Source: Moringa oleifera (Eukaryota; Streptophyta; Magnoliopsida; Brassicales; Moringaceae). From it: a stretch of 64,000 bases of DNA. The stretch lies in contig JAJFZO010000734.1 in NCBI GenBank assembly GCA_021397835.1, positions 434,001 to 498,000 of the forward strand, in the 5' to 3' direction. The translations under genes were made by a program, and so were the position numbers. Of the stretch, positions 11,241 to 22,411 are shown one piece after another (position 1 is the stretch's first letter; each line of letters starts with the position of its first letter). Below the pieces are notes generated by a model. It was not told the DNA's origin, did not search any database, and saw nothing but the letters and a program-made list of their open reading frames with translations.

Positions 11241-13300
11241 CTATTAGTTTTCTTTGTCATTTTCATTCTACTTTTGGAATGAGTCAGACTTGGACATTGA
11301 TGGCATGGTGAAAAAGACAACCAACTTTTGTCTTGTTCCTCTGTTTGTCAAAATAGGCTATGAACCATATTGGATGGAAAAGCAAACTAGTATATCTCAT
11401 GGGCAAGAAAATAATGTCTCTTTTCTTCTTTTTTTTTAACAAATAAGACTTCATGATGTGAGAAAATTAAAGAATTAGTTAGGATGTTGTTGAAAGCTCT
11501 ACTCTTCTCTGTAGAGTTCATGAATTTATCTAAATTTATTATTAAATTGATACTTAAGGAATGCCTCAAAAGTGGTTGTAGAAAGGGACATGAAAAGAAT
11601 CTATTAACTCCAAAATAAGCCGATGGATACCTTTAGGATTTCGTTGCTTCTTTCCTTCTTAATTACTTTCAAATGATATCAAAGTGTTAATGAATGTACG
11701 ATGATGACGTAGTTGTCCATGGCCCAAATGGATCACCTACTTTGATGTTAGAGTATGAGCACTTATTAATTGTGGCAACAATGAAGAAACTCTTCAATCT
11801 CTCCTCACACCTCCTAATAAAGAGGGATGCATCGGGTGGATCCTTTGAAAACATAGTTCAATCTCAAAAAGAACCCATAATTGATTACGTAGGTCACTTA
11901 CTTAACCTAATTGCTCATCCTTCTTTTCGTATTAAGAAAAAGAGTTTATTACTAGTGACTTCTTCGTATGATTTTTCTTTGATAGTTTAATGTTCTTTGT
12001 ATGAACAGAGCAACTTTCAACTATGGTAAAGATCAAGGATGGTAAGGAAAATGAAAATGCCAAGCTAAGTAAATTCCACCAGGAGTTATTGTAACTTGCA
12101 GCTATGTTGAAAGGTAAGAATATCTTAACTAGTTACCTAGAAAAAATTAGGAAGGCGATGATTGTGAGGGAATGGAAGGAGTACATGAAGGATGCTGTGA
12201 AACATTTCGAAGAAGGAGGACGATATGCCTAGAAAATAGGAGTTGATGGTAAATAAATTATGAAAATGAAACCTTCACTTACCACCAGATCTTGGGACAC
12301 TTCATTAAGCATCATTTTCTTTTAGGATCGAGAAAAAGGGAAATAGAGAGATCAATAATGAAGATGATACCATTTCTTTCGTGTCTCTACAGGTCACTTG
12401 GTTCAAGAACATTTTAGAAATAAATATTTCCCATCTAAATGGGCGAGATGATCATTTGTTTAAAAAGAAAAGTATTTGTCGAGTTACATAAGAATTTTGT
12501 TTGTACGTATGTACACATCAAAATCTGCATGCTAGAATCCTATTAAAACAGACTGATATGCAAGACCTTGTTGGGAAGTCCAATGCCTTGTAGCATCTTG
12601 ACAAAACTTGCAATTCCTTGGATTATTCCTTCAAAGCCTTGCTTGGGATTCCAGTTTTTATTGATTTACCTAAAAAAGTGATGAAAAATTAATATTGTTT
12701 GAATAATTATCTGTAATTATCGAACTGTAAAATGCAATTATTGCAGCAATAAGTTAAATAAGGCTACAGATGAAAAAGAATAATATCAGCAATTAGTATA
12801 GAGCATATATAGGATAATGATGTCTATTGAGGCAGTGCGGTAGAAGGAGATGTAAAAGCTAACAAGTCAAAGGCGAAACAAAATTGGCAACAAGTATGTC
12901 TTTTCATGTTTTGTTGGCTTAGGAATTGCATGGTTTATGCATTTAATAATAATTGGTATTTGCTCACAAGGAAAGTTTATTATCATTCTTTATAATAACA
13001 AGATTGATTTTAAGTTCTATTCTTTATCCTTAATTTATTTATTGTTTAAAGTGTGATAAAAGGAGGATGGAATAGGTAAAGAAGAAATTTTTAGATGGGA
13101 CCAAAAGAATAGTTTTTTATGTAATTGATTTGAAGTGATTTGGTATTATTTTAAGTATTTTGATTTACAGTACTGCCATAGGGAGAGGGAAAGGGAACAT
13201 ATCATAGAGTAAACTAACATAATTGATCTCAAAAGGTAGAAGACTAACATTCTAGCCCATTCAAACTATCTAGGAAAACTCGATTCTTCCTTCTTTTTTT
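11241..13300. other. Unassigned region with short open frames
   Basis: No known gene is recognised. A plus-strand frame at 11694-11990 encodes 98 residues (starts [15 protein letters not shown]; contains [20 protein letters not shown]). A further coding-like stretch near 12023-12250 is rich in K and E (MVKIKDGKENENAKLSKFHQ) with two in-frame stops. These could be exons of a decayed host gene or part of an element. I see no motif that decides. The rest is AT-rich and non-coding. Confidence 0.3.
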
Positions 13301-13889
13301 TTTTTTTTTGAAAAATGTGGGAAGATACCTACACTGATGAAAAATAACATATTACAGTTAAATTTTATTTTATGTTGTATTATTAATATGCATATTCTTA
13401 TTTTTTTGTATATTTAATAGATTCTTAATACATTGAGTATTCATAGAGATGTTGAAAAGAGTGATAAAAATCTAGTGTCTGAATCTTCCTAGGGTAAGTA
13501 TTATTTTTTGTTCCTATGAAATATTTACATTTTGTGCATGTTCTTACATATATTTCTCATCTTCAAGTCACACATTTTGAACTAACCACCATTTGTTGAG
13601 ATTGACAAAATGATATTTTTTGGAGTTAGTGTATTAACTTTTAACTCTTTAAATTTAAGAGCATTAGTAAACCTTTTATATGAAAGTATATTTTTATTAA
13701 ATGACTATTTGATATTTGGATTTTTTTGTTATGTAAGAAAATGATATAGATAATATTTTAGTTGTGAATGAGTAAATTTGTTTTAATTACATTGTGAGTT
13801 ACAAGTTTAAAAATTTTGTATTTTAATTGTAATTTTTTAAAAAAATAGTAATAATTTGTTGATGATTGCTAAATGATTTTTTTTAGCGG

Positions 13890-14619
13890 TTTTTATTCAA
13901 TGATCAGTAAATAATTAATAATTCGCATTCATTTTAGCTATAACTATTTAATGATCGGTATATAACTATTTGTAATCATTTTTGTGTCAAATGTTAATTG
14001 TCTTAACAAATTTATAGTTTGGTTTGTATTGATAATTATATTAATATGTAATAGTAAAAATTTAATTTTTAATTATTGAAAAGAATGAAGTCCAAGTTGC
14101 TTTTAATAGCAATTGTTAATTTTTTTATAATTACCTCTAAATACGTAGATATTTATCGACAATTATTAATTGCCATTAAATATATAGACATTTAGTGACA
14201 ATTGGTAATTGCCATAAACAAAATAAAAGTTAATTTTGCTTTTAGTGACAATTTTTATTTGCCTTAATAATTGCTATTAAATAACTAGATGTTTTTGCAG
14301 TAATTGATAATTATCACAAACACCATAAATATCAATTTATTTTTAGTGACAATATATAATTATCATAAATAAAATGGATCTCAATATACTTTTAGTAGCA
14401 TTTATCAATTGCCTCCAACAACTGCTGGTAATAATATAGACTTTTAGTAATAATTATATTATATATTTACTAACAATCATGATAATTACCGCTATAAGGT
14501 TTTCTCGACCCCAGCTACATTAACTTTTGAATAATTACTGATAAAAACTTTAGTGGCAATTGTAATTGCTGCTAGAACTCTAAATAATTATCGGTAAAAC
14601 TCTTTCATGTTATAGTGTG
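13890..14619. mobile_element. CACTA-like subterminal repeat region with right end
   Basis: This stretch is built from many short alternating motifs of the type TTTAGTGACAATT and AATTGCCATAAA in both orientations. That is the pattern of CACTA (En/Spm) subterminal repeats, where TnpA-type proteins bind. It stops at ATGTTATAGTG, ending at about 14619. A terminal ...TAGTG is the reverse complement of CACTA. Immediately afterwards copia sequence begins. The left end is uncertain: a CACTG near 13332 is a weak candidate. No transposase is seen inside, so this would be a non-autonomous or truncated copy. Confidence 0.5.
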
Positions 14620-15300
14620 ATTACTGAGAATTAGAAGCCCTTTCTCACTACAATGCCTCAACCTTCTATGTTAAAGTTAGGTTGCACTAAGTTCTTCTTC
14701 AGCTATTATATCTCCTATCATAACTTTGCCTTTAAGAATGTATAGACCTTTCTCTTTAATTCTTTTTGGGATCACCAAGAAACCTTTCAAGACTTTAAAG
14801 GTACATTTCCAGAGTATCGCTTATTATCCAAAGAGCTTAAAGAAATCAAGTTCCTCCTTAGTTGAGGCAAATACCTCATTCCTTCATTTACTTCTTTATA
14901 GTCTTGGAACCACTTAGCCTTAGAACATATGTGATAGGTGTAAGGCAAGTGAAGAATCCATTCATTTGAGACTTTAGATTTTGTCATAGCTAGCGCATCA
15001 CCTTTTTTTTCAAGGGAATCTGCAGCCACAGCTGCATGTGTCTCCTTGGTGGGTTACTCACCTTGATTCTTCTTAAACTCTCTATAAAACCTCTTAATAT
15101 GGATAAAGTTCTCATAAAAGGATCAATTCTAATAGTATGCTTGATTTTTTATCACCTTTTTTTTCTTGCTTTTGCAATTAAGATTGGTTGTGGATGGTAA
15201 GATTTCATGTGCACCACTTTTTAATTTTTCTTATTTTCATGTCCTCTAAAACCAGACCAAGAATTTGATACCTATGCAAAACTTGTTGTAAATGCTATTA
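14620..15300 (-). pseudogene. Ty1/copia protease / pre-integrase fragment (minus strand)
   Basis: Reverse-strand reading gives SNEWILHLPYTYHICSKAKW (protease N-terminal region, with the catalytic D-S/T-G lost) near 14920-14970. It continues as YLPQLRRNLISLSSLDNK near 14825-14880, and a pre-integrase stretch towards 14640. Positions 14620-14850 align base by base with 10790-11010 of the other minus-strand copia relic, with many differences, so these are two members of the same or a sister family. Stops and small deletions are frequent. Confidence 0.75.
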
Positions 15301-16344
15301 GACTATTTTGTGATTCTTTAAGGAAATTGGCGACAAAGATGCAAAACCTCTGATTTGTCCTAGTAACGGTGGTCATGTTGTTCTGTCTTATTACTATTCT
15401 TGATTGTTCTTAAAACTAAGGGTGGATGTGTTGTTTTCATGCTGCCACAGTTGGGAAGAACCATAGCTGACACCACAAATTCTAGCACTACAATAGCTTA
15501 GCTCCCCAAACCACATAAGGATGAAATTCAGTTTATACTAAATGCCATCAGTGACTACCTTAATGTCAAGGTATGTAATGACACCAATATGGTCCCCTAT
15601 TTTGTATATATGTGTGTATACTTGCTTTATAGTTTTATTGGCTATGAAGCCTCTTGGCACCAATTTTCTCACTCCCCAAACCATAAGGGAAAAAGAGTTT
15701 ATTTTAAGCTGTCAATTATTGGATCTTACCAGACATCCATGATTGAACATGCAAGCCCGGTGATTGATTAAATTATTACATGCCCTTGAATGACCTATCT
15801 AAAGTGATCATTAACACGTGCAAGGCGATACTATGGTAGTGGGACCTACAACAATCAACCACGATGGCATGTTAGGGTGTGGGTGTCAGTGTGGGTATGG
15901 ATTGGTCCAAGTAGGTTTTGTGCCCATGTGCATCAGGATGAGAATGATTCGTATCTAGTTATTTTTCAAAATTGGGCTTGGTCTTATATGATCAATGTGA
16001 TGGGCTAATCCTAAAGATAGACTATTGTTAAGATTACATACTATTTAAATTAGAATAGGCAAAAAGGCTGTGGATTTAAATGCTACTTAGTCCATGAGTC
16101 CTAAAAGTATTCACCTATTCGGAATTTGCAACTTACAATTGTTTTGAAGGCTTTGAGGAGTGAGAAAATTGGCTATTATAGGTTAGGTTGGTTTCTCTTG
16201 ATCCATTTTTAGATTTTAAGAATTTTTTTTAGTAATTTCCTCTTGCTTAAAGATTTATTAGTAGTTTCTTCTTGTTTGATGATTTAATGGTTTGAGCAGT
16301 TTTCATACATGAAAAATAAATATATGCATTCTTATTGCATATTT

Positions 16345-16410
16345 CTCTTTGAATTGAAATCATGTTTCCTATAAATATTCTCTTTGAATTAAAATCATGT
16401 TTCTTATAAA
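16345..16410. repeat. Short tandem direct repeat, about 35 bp x 2
   Basis: CTCTTTGAATTGAAATCATG followed by TTTCCTATAAATATT is repeated immediately as CTCTTTGAATTAAAATCATG and TTTCTTATAAATACT. Two near-identical copies stand head to tail. Confidence 0.8.
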
Positions 16411-17239
16411 TACTTTAATTTACTTGTAACTAATGACTGAACATGTTGTATTCATACATATTAATGTTGTGACATATAATCGATTAGTGCCTCCTTTCCG
16501 TTTAAGTGTTATGTTTATTTGTTTTGAGATGTTACATCTGGACTAAGCAATATTCTTTAAGCATAATTTATTGAAATATGATATTTGATTGCCCGATGAA
16601 CACAGTATCTTGTGTATCATTCTGGATCCTTATAAAGATGGATATGCTTACTTAATGAAATAAAAATTAAAAAGAAAAGGAAGTTGGAATTATGAGCTTT
16701 CTGTCATCTATTATTATAGTTAAAGGTCTCGGGGAAGCTATTAATTTGAGATTGCCTATTAATGTCATTGTTGCCTTGGTTTTTAATGTTTATTTGAAAA
16801 CAATATCTGTGTCTTCTACTTAAACTATATTTGACTCTACTGTATTGGGTTATTTTCTTACCCAGTTCATTAACAGCCTAACTATGGTATAATGTTAAGT
16901 CTGCAGAATGTGAATAGCATGTTGGTTTAAGAGTAATCTGCAGATAATATTTTATATTTTCTTGAAGAAAACAAAAATAGATACCATGCATCATAATGTT
17001 GAAACTGTGAGTGCTTCTGAGGTTAAAATTAATAAAATTAAGTTCTATTGAAAATTTTAAAGTCTTTTAGGATTTTATTATCTCCTCGAAAGTGATGGAC
17101 TAATTTCGAAGTGTTAGGATTGGTAAGTGCTACAAATGCAATTAAGTTTTTATGAAAAACGTTAAAAGTCTTCAAGAACTTCATCATCTCTTAGAAAGTG
17201 ATGGACTAGTTATAGTCTAGCGGAATGGTCAAATGATCT

Positions 17240-17325
17240 GTTATCAATAAAATTGAGTTCATCCCATTGTGTGAATCAATCTTGTAACTTGAGTCCATCC
17301 CATTGTCTAAATCAATTTTATCTTG
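17240..17325. repeat. Imperfect tandem repeat, about 40 bp x 2
   Basis: TTGAGTTCATCCCATTGTGT followed by GAATCAATCTTGTA recurs as TTGAGTCCATCCCATTGTCT followed by AAATCAATTTTAT. A second diffuse repeat just upstream (about 17040 and 17150) shares AGTCTT, TCATCATCTC-like and GAAAGTGATGGACTA segments. Confidence 0.7.
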
Positions 17326-17878
17326 CCTTATGATTTGATTTGATTTTCATGTAGTTTAGTTTCGTGCATGAACATGTGATGGTTACTATTTTTATGTTAA
17401 GATTTTAAATCCACTTTTTTATCTTTAGAATGAGAACATGGGAAAGCAGCTTATCCATGAATATTTTTTTCTTGAGGTTGAGGTTGCGTACTGTGCTTAC
17501 TATAACTAACTATGAATCCATGATTGATTTCGTTATTATGCGGTTATGACTTGTTTTCCTTGATAGCAACGCAGTAAGCCAAGCATTGCCACACATTAAA
17601 GAGATATTGGCAACTAAACACAATTGGGACAAGTTAAGGCTAAAGCACAAGTTGTAAATGGCTAAAAATTCTTGAAAACTTTCAAGTCTTCTAAAAGTGC
17701 TCATTCTAGATAATAAGCAATATCATTTCCTTCATTCACTCTATCATTTAAGGTTTTTCAAACTTTCTATATAGTTACTGACTTGTTCGTATCTACATCT
17801 AAGTAATCCACACAAGCAAACAGGATTAAAGGTTATACATATCCACTTTTGCACCATATTTTCTTAATGCTAATACAA

Positions 17879-17884
17879 TATATG

Positions 17885-17919
<35 letters not shown>

Positions 17920-17925
17920 TTTTAT
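17879..17925. repeat. Compound TA/TG dinucleotide microsatellite
   Basis: An alternating TA run (about 17880-17900) passes directly into a TG run (about 17901-17918) and then TTTTTATATATA. It explains the spurious minus-strand frame at 17870-18091, which ends in a THTHTH and YIYIYI peptide. Confidence 0.95.
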
Positions 17926-18814
17926 ATATATTGCTTTTATATTTGGCAAATGGCAGTAGTTTGTACGTTATGAGACTATAGCTTTCACATCTTATTAAAG
18001 GCAATTGATTCTTTAGAGCTTTCCACAAAAGCGCTAGAATAATATCACCAGTTGAACTAAAAAGGTAGTGATAACAAATATAGTAATACATTTTAGAGAG
18101 TCAATACCATGCAAGAATTATCCAAAAAGGTAGTTTTATATTATCTTATGATAAGTAACACGAATGAAGATAACACTATTCAAACAAATTATAATATGAA
18201 ACAATAAGAAAAAAATCAACTCTTTAATCTATTATATCATCACAAACACCTTTTTTAAGGTTAAACAAAATTAACGGATAAAATCAAGGTAATAAGTTTT
18301 CTAATAAAAAAATATAAAAATATTTAAATCATTTATAATATTAATGTAAAAAATAAAATAATAAATTAAAATTTTTGAATCATTAAAGATTTTTTGTACC
18401 ATTTTATTTACATTGATATTAATATGTGAAAAATAAATAATGCATTATTGATTTAACAGATTATAAAACCATTTATTTATAAAAATTTATACAAATCAAA
18501 TTATTATAGAATATCATATATGTTAAAAAAATTTAAAAACTAAACCATAATAATCTTTTCTTGTGATCATATCCTATCTTGTTTCTCACTAATTTCATGA
18601 AAATTGAGGAAAAATCGATACATAACATGTGATTAATCCATATAGAAGTTATACAATTATTTAATAAACACTATTGTTTCCACTTGTTTTACTTTTAACA
18701 ATTTTCAATGCATAGATCCTATAACATTTTCTTCGATTTTTAACTTCAACTTCAACTTTGATTTCAATTTTCTTAATTATTATTTGGTGGATATATTTCT
18801 GAAAAAAAAAAAAA

Positions 18815-19578
18815 GTGTTTTGTATGGTGGAAATGAACGGTTGGTGAAGGGATTGTAGGATTTGTAGCATTTGAAAATATTAACTATTAACATTAAGACA
18901 ATTGTTGGTCTTAAACAATTTTTGGGGATTCCCAAGTCACAAACATGTATTAAAGCTTTATCTCTTGCTACACTCGATGCTCTAGATTCGCTGGATATTT
19001 CATTTCTTTCAAATATGAAACTTCTTCGTTCCTTCTCTATGTTGGCTTCTTATATTTCTATTAGGTTTTAGGTTGATTAGGTAAGCAGACAAAAAATGTG
19101 CGAAAATCTGAATGATGTGAACAACTTGGCGATTCCAAGCAGTAGATGTTTTGACAACCTTTGTTAAGTAAAAGTCGTCAAATGCAATGGATTGAAGGAC
19201 TTCACATGGCTAATATTTGTCCTAAATCTTACTTATCTCACTATATCAAGCACTGAAGTGGAGAAAATAATAAGTGAGGGAAAGATGAATGAAGTTATAG
19301 AAGGAGGAAAATATTTGGTCCTATTTGGAAAACTATAAGTGCTTAAATTGCATCACGTGCATGGACTAAAAAGCATCTATTGGATTCCCCTTCCTTTCCC
19401 ATCTCTTTAGAGAATCAATATGTTTCGTTGCTCTAATCTTAAGAAGCTTCCACTCAACTGTGATAATGTTAAAAGACAAAGTTTGGTTATTGAAGGAGAG
19501 GAAGACTACCTAAATGGACTCAAATGGGAAGATGAAGCTTTAAAAAGTGTTTTTCTTCCTCGCTGGAGAGTATTATAA
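18815..19578 (+). pseudogene. CC-NBS-LRR resistance gene, C-terminal LRR fragment (pseudogene)
   Basis: The plus strand reads as the last few hundred residues of an RPS2/RPS5-like NLR, the class of intracellular immune receptors. It begins near 18815 with VLYGGNERLVKGL and reads through two stops to HLKILTINIKTIVGLKQFLG, KALSLATLDALDSLDISFLS and NMKLLRSF (up to 19071). After a frame change come CFDNLC, LKDFTWLIFVLNLTYLTISS and VEKIISEGKMNEV, then KSIYWIPLPFPSL, CSNLKKLPLNCDNVKR and finally VIEGEEDYLNGLKWEDEAL-KSVFLPRW with a stop at 19576. The last block is the well-known end of this NLR class (usually '...LQWEDEATQNAFLPCF'). The coiled-coil, NB-ARC and early LRR parts are absent. It is isolated among transposons and was probably left by a duplication or a transposon-mediated move. 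Confidence 0.85.
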
Positions 19579-20090
19579 GATAGATAAGCATTCTGAAAGA
19601 AATTAATAATGTACTCCATTAGTTCATGCACTACTTTCTTTTTGCTTCTTTTATTACTCAAGTGTTTATGATGTTGTATCTTAAATTGAATTAAAAATAA
19701 TATTAGCTCTAATAAGGTCATCTTTGATTTGAGCTTTACGAAAGGCTCATGATATGTTGGTCGTGTTTGAATACGCTTTTTCAAAAAGTTACATCAAACA
19801 ATAAAGTTGAATGACCAAAGCAGAAGTCAATGGACCAACATGGGACATGCAATGAGTGTCAGATTGGTAGTAGTAGAGTCAATATAATATTGTCACGACT
19901 GAAGGCTGACAGAAAAAGTGAAGAACTAACCCGAAGGTAAATCAAAATGTCACTTATCAATGCAAGGATAAGTTATATTCATGGTAAAATAACAAGAATA
20001 TCATCCAAACAGCTATTAAAACATATTCACATGTATATTTTAGACAAGCTACTCATTCATTAGCAAAAGCCTTGTTAAATCCTATATTGA
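19579..20090. other. Short non-coding interval
   Basis: This is 3' flank of the NLR fragment. The minus-strand frame at 19506-19784 overlaps the NLR end antisense and shows no family features. Nothing else is recognised. Confidence 0.5.
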
Positions 20091-20330
20091 CACTACAAGA
20101 AATAAAAGCTTTAATGAGAGTTAAAAATGGCTTTTAATAACAGTTGTAAAATTATCATTTTTGTTCATGTCATTAAATGGGAGAGATTTTAATGACAGTT
20201 CAATAACTATTATTAAAAGTCTTAACTTTTAATGAGTTCTAATATAACTATCGTTAAAAAGGAGGTTTTTAATGACAGTTCTAATAGACTATCGTTAAAC
20301 GGGTGGGAAAACCCCTTTTTGGCAATCTAC
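20091..20330 (+). mobile_element. CACTA-type terminus with subterminal repeats (or small non-autonomous element)
   Basis: CACTACAAGAAATAAAAGC at 20091 is a typical CACTA terminal sequence. The next 200 bp repeat TTTTAATGACAGTT and its partner AACTATCGTTAAA several times, including at about 20190-20205, 20245-20260 and 20268-20298. The same terminus occurs in altered form at 56711. It could be the left end of the CACTA element whose genes lie at 22412-26196. However, its subterminal motif (TTTAATGACAGTT) differs from that at the right end (GCGACAGATT), so I treat it as a separate element end. Confidence 0.55.
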
Positions 20331-21030
20331 TTGATGAATGTTAGGGATTAATAAAAAACTAGATGTATTATTTTAGCATATCATAAGCAAGCCTGCTTGT
20401 TGCCAACCCTATAATCATTCATCAACTTCAATGAGAGTTTGAAAGCTCGACAATTGACTTTGGAGAGCCCTTCTTGGACTTAGCTCTTCCATAAAAGCAT
20501 AGTAGACAATATGTCTAATAGTCCATTAGCAGCGAAAGGAAGCTTACCCAGTGAAGGAGCTGGGTTCAACTATTTCACCAATCAAGAGCAACGTCCCCAT
20601 GCTGTGTTCTTGTCTCGAGGCCAGTTTGCTATCTTCTCCTTATTGTCAGCCTTTACTTAGTCTTTCTTTCCCTTTATTTTCCCTCTAACTTTATTATTGT
20701 CTTTACATCTATCTATACACACGATTCTCAAATTTTTCATTTCACTAGCGAGCGGCATTATTTTTCCCCTATTTATTTTGCTGTCTCAGAGCCAAGTCTT
20801 TATCGCTCTCTCCCTGTTCAGCGTCTTGGTATGTGCCATTTTCTACTCTATTTTCTCCATTGTGAACAACCATATTCTCTTTCCTTTTTACTTGATAATT
20901 TGCGCACTTAATTGTTGAAATTATTAATGATGATATTAATGATTATGAAATCTTGTATAGGAATATTGTGATTAGATTTGGTAATTATAGAAAAATTTTA
21001 GATTTAAAATAAATTTTTTAGTTATTTATT
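20331..21030. other. Non-coding interval
   Basis: 20340-20690 has a mixed, less AT-rich composition resembling the mitochondrial-like blocks further right (for example GAAAGGAAGCTTACCCAGTG), but I cannot assign it. A frame at 20697-20918 is rich in hydrophobic residues but has no known relative, and is pyrimidine-rich DNA by composition. Confidence 0.35.
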
Positions 21031-21650
21031 ATATGTTTTAATAAATCTAATTTATGGTATATTATTAGGTAATTGTTGAATTTGGTTGTAATTTAAGATA
21101 AATATTTTAATTAGATTTTTACAAAATTTTAATTAGTTAGATTTATTAAATTTTATAATTGTTAATTTTATTTATTAATAAATTTAGTTTATATTAGATT
21201 ATTTAAAATTAATTTAATTAGTTTGTGATGTAAGATAAATAAGTTAATTAGAGTTTTAAAAAATTTAAATTAGTTAGGTATTAATTAAATTCTATAATTG
21301 TTAATTTTATAGGTTAATTAAAAATTTTATTTATAGTAAATTAGATAGATAACAGTTTAATTAGAATATAATTTGAGATGAATAATTTAATTAGATTTTT
21401 ATAAAATTTAAATTAGTTAGATATTAATTAAATTTTGTAATTGTTAATTTTATTTATTAATAAAATTAGTTAATTTATTATTGATTACATGGATAATAAT
21501 TTAATTATATTGTAATTTCATGACATAAATAATTTAATTAATTAGATTTTTATGAAAATTTGTTTACTTAGATGTTGATTAAATTTTGGAGTTGTTAACT
21601 TTATTTTTTCAAATAAATTTAGTTTATGTTAATTACATATTTACATATGG
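21030..21650. repeat. Diverged AT-rich tandem repeats, about 120-140 bp unit, about 5 copies
   Basis: A block with the core AATTTAAATTAGTTAGATATTA, then ATTGTTAATTTTATTTATTAA and a TAATTTAATTAGATTTTTA segment recurs at roughly 21110-21200, 21245-21320, 21390-21480 and 21530-21620, with many substitutions. It lies just upstream of the CACTA transposase genes and is probably internal to that element. Confidence 0.65.
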
Positions 21651-22411
21651 ATGATTATTATTAATGTTGAAAAAATTTATCAGTGTTAATCAATTAAATT
21701 AATCTATTATATGATAACCATAAAATGTTACTGTTAACCAATTAGACTTCACACATATTCTTTAGATACACCATTTGAGAATTATTAATTGACATTTATT
21801 GTCGGTCACGTGTTTGTACGTGCATCAAAATAAATTGTTCAATAATAGTTCTTGAATTATCCAGATTGGATAGTTTGAAAATATAACATTTATGTGTTGT
21901 ACACATGTAAATTGTTATTCATTTTATTTTGTAAAACTTTTGTGTAGTATCTCCTTTGTTCTTCGAGTACATACTAATGAATATGAGCATGTGTTTCAAT
22001 TGAAAACACTAACTCATATCTATACATGCCATGTACTTAGAGAACTATGTGAAAATGCTGCCGAAATTTTTACAAGATGAAATGAACAATCAGTTACTAT
22101 ATTATGCTTCACATAAGTATACATTTCTGAATGGTATAGGACTACTTACCTTTGAAGTTTGGGTGGCATGCATAAAACGTTAAACAAGTCGTATTATAAG
22201 CCATGTAAATTTTATGTGTCCTCGAAATCGTTTGATAATTATTTTATATTATAATAAGTTTTTAAATTATTAAAATTTTCAAGAGGCAAGTTTTTGGGAA
22301 CTAATTTAATTAGAACGACTTGAAAAACAAAAAAAAATGAGTACATGAAATCGCCAATGGATGTACTTCAGGCTTATAGATGGATTCTTAAATTAGAAAT
22401 TTTTAGACGAT

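Larger units (their letters stand above)
15301..18814. other. AT-rich intergenic DNA with short local repeats
   Basis: No gene is recognised. The stretch includes short direct repeats near 16345-16405, about 17040-17215 and 17240-17325, and a dinucleotide run at 17879-17925 (listed separately). Open frames at 15542-15771, 17510-17704 and 17870-18091 show no family features, and the last one is made by the microsatellite. From 18180 to 18560 the sequence is extremely AT-rich. Confidence 0.5.

Noticed and set aside
14726..14917. 63-codon plus-strand frame
   Set aside because: It is antisense to the copia pre-integrase/protease fragment on minus.
8160..15300. A single minus-strand copia element split by an insertion at 11.2-14.6 kb
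   Set aside because: The pre-integrase region occurs in both pieces (10790-11010 and 14620-14850), so they are two separate copies.
17870..18091. Minus-strand frame ending in a THTHTH/YIYIYI peptide
   Set aside because: It is created by the TA/TG dinucleotide microsatellite.
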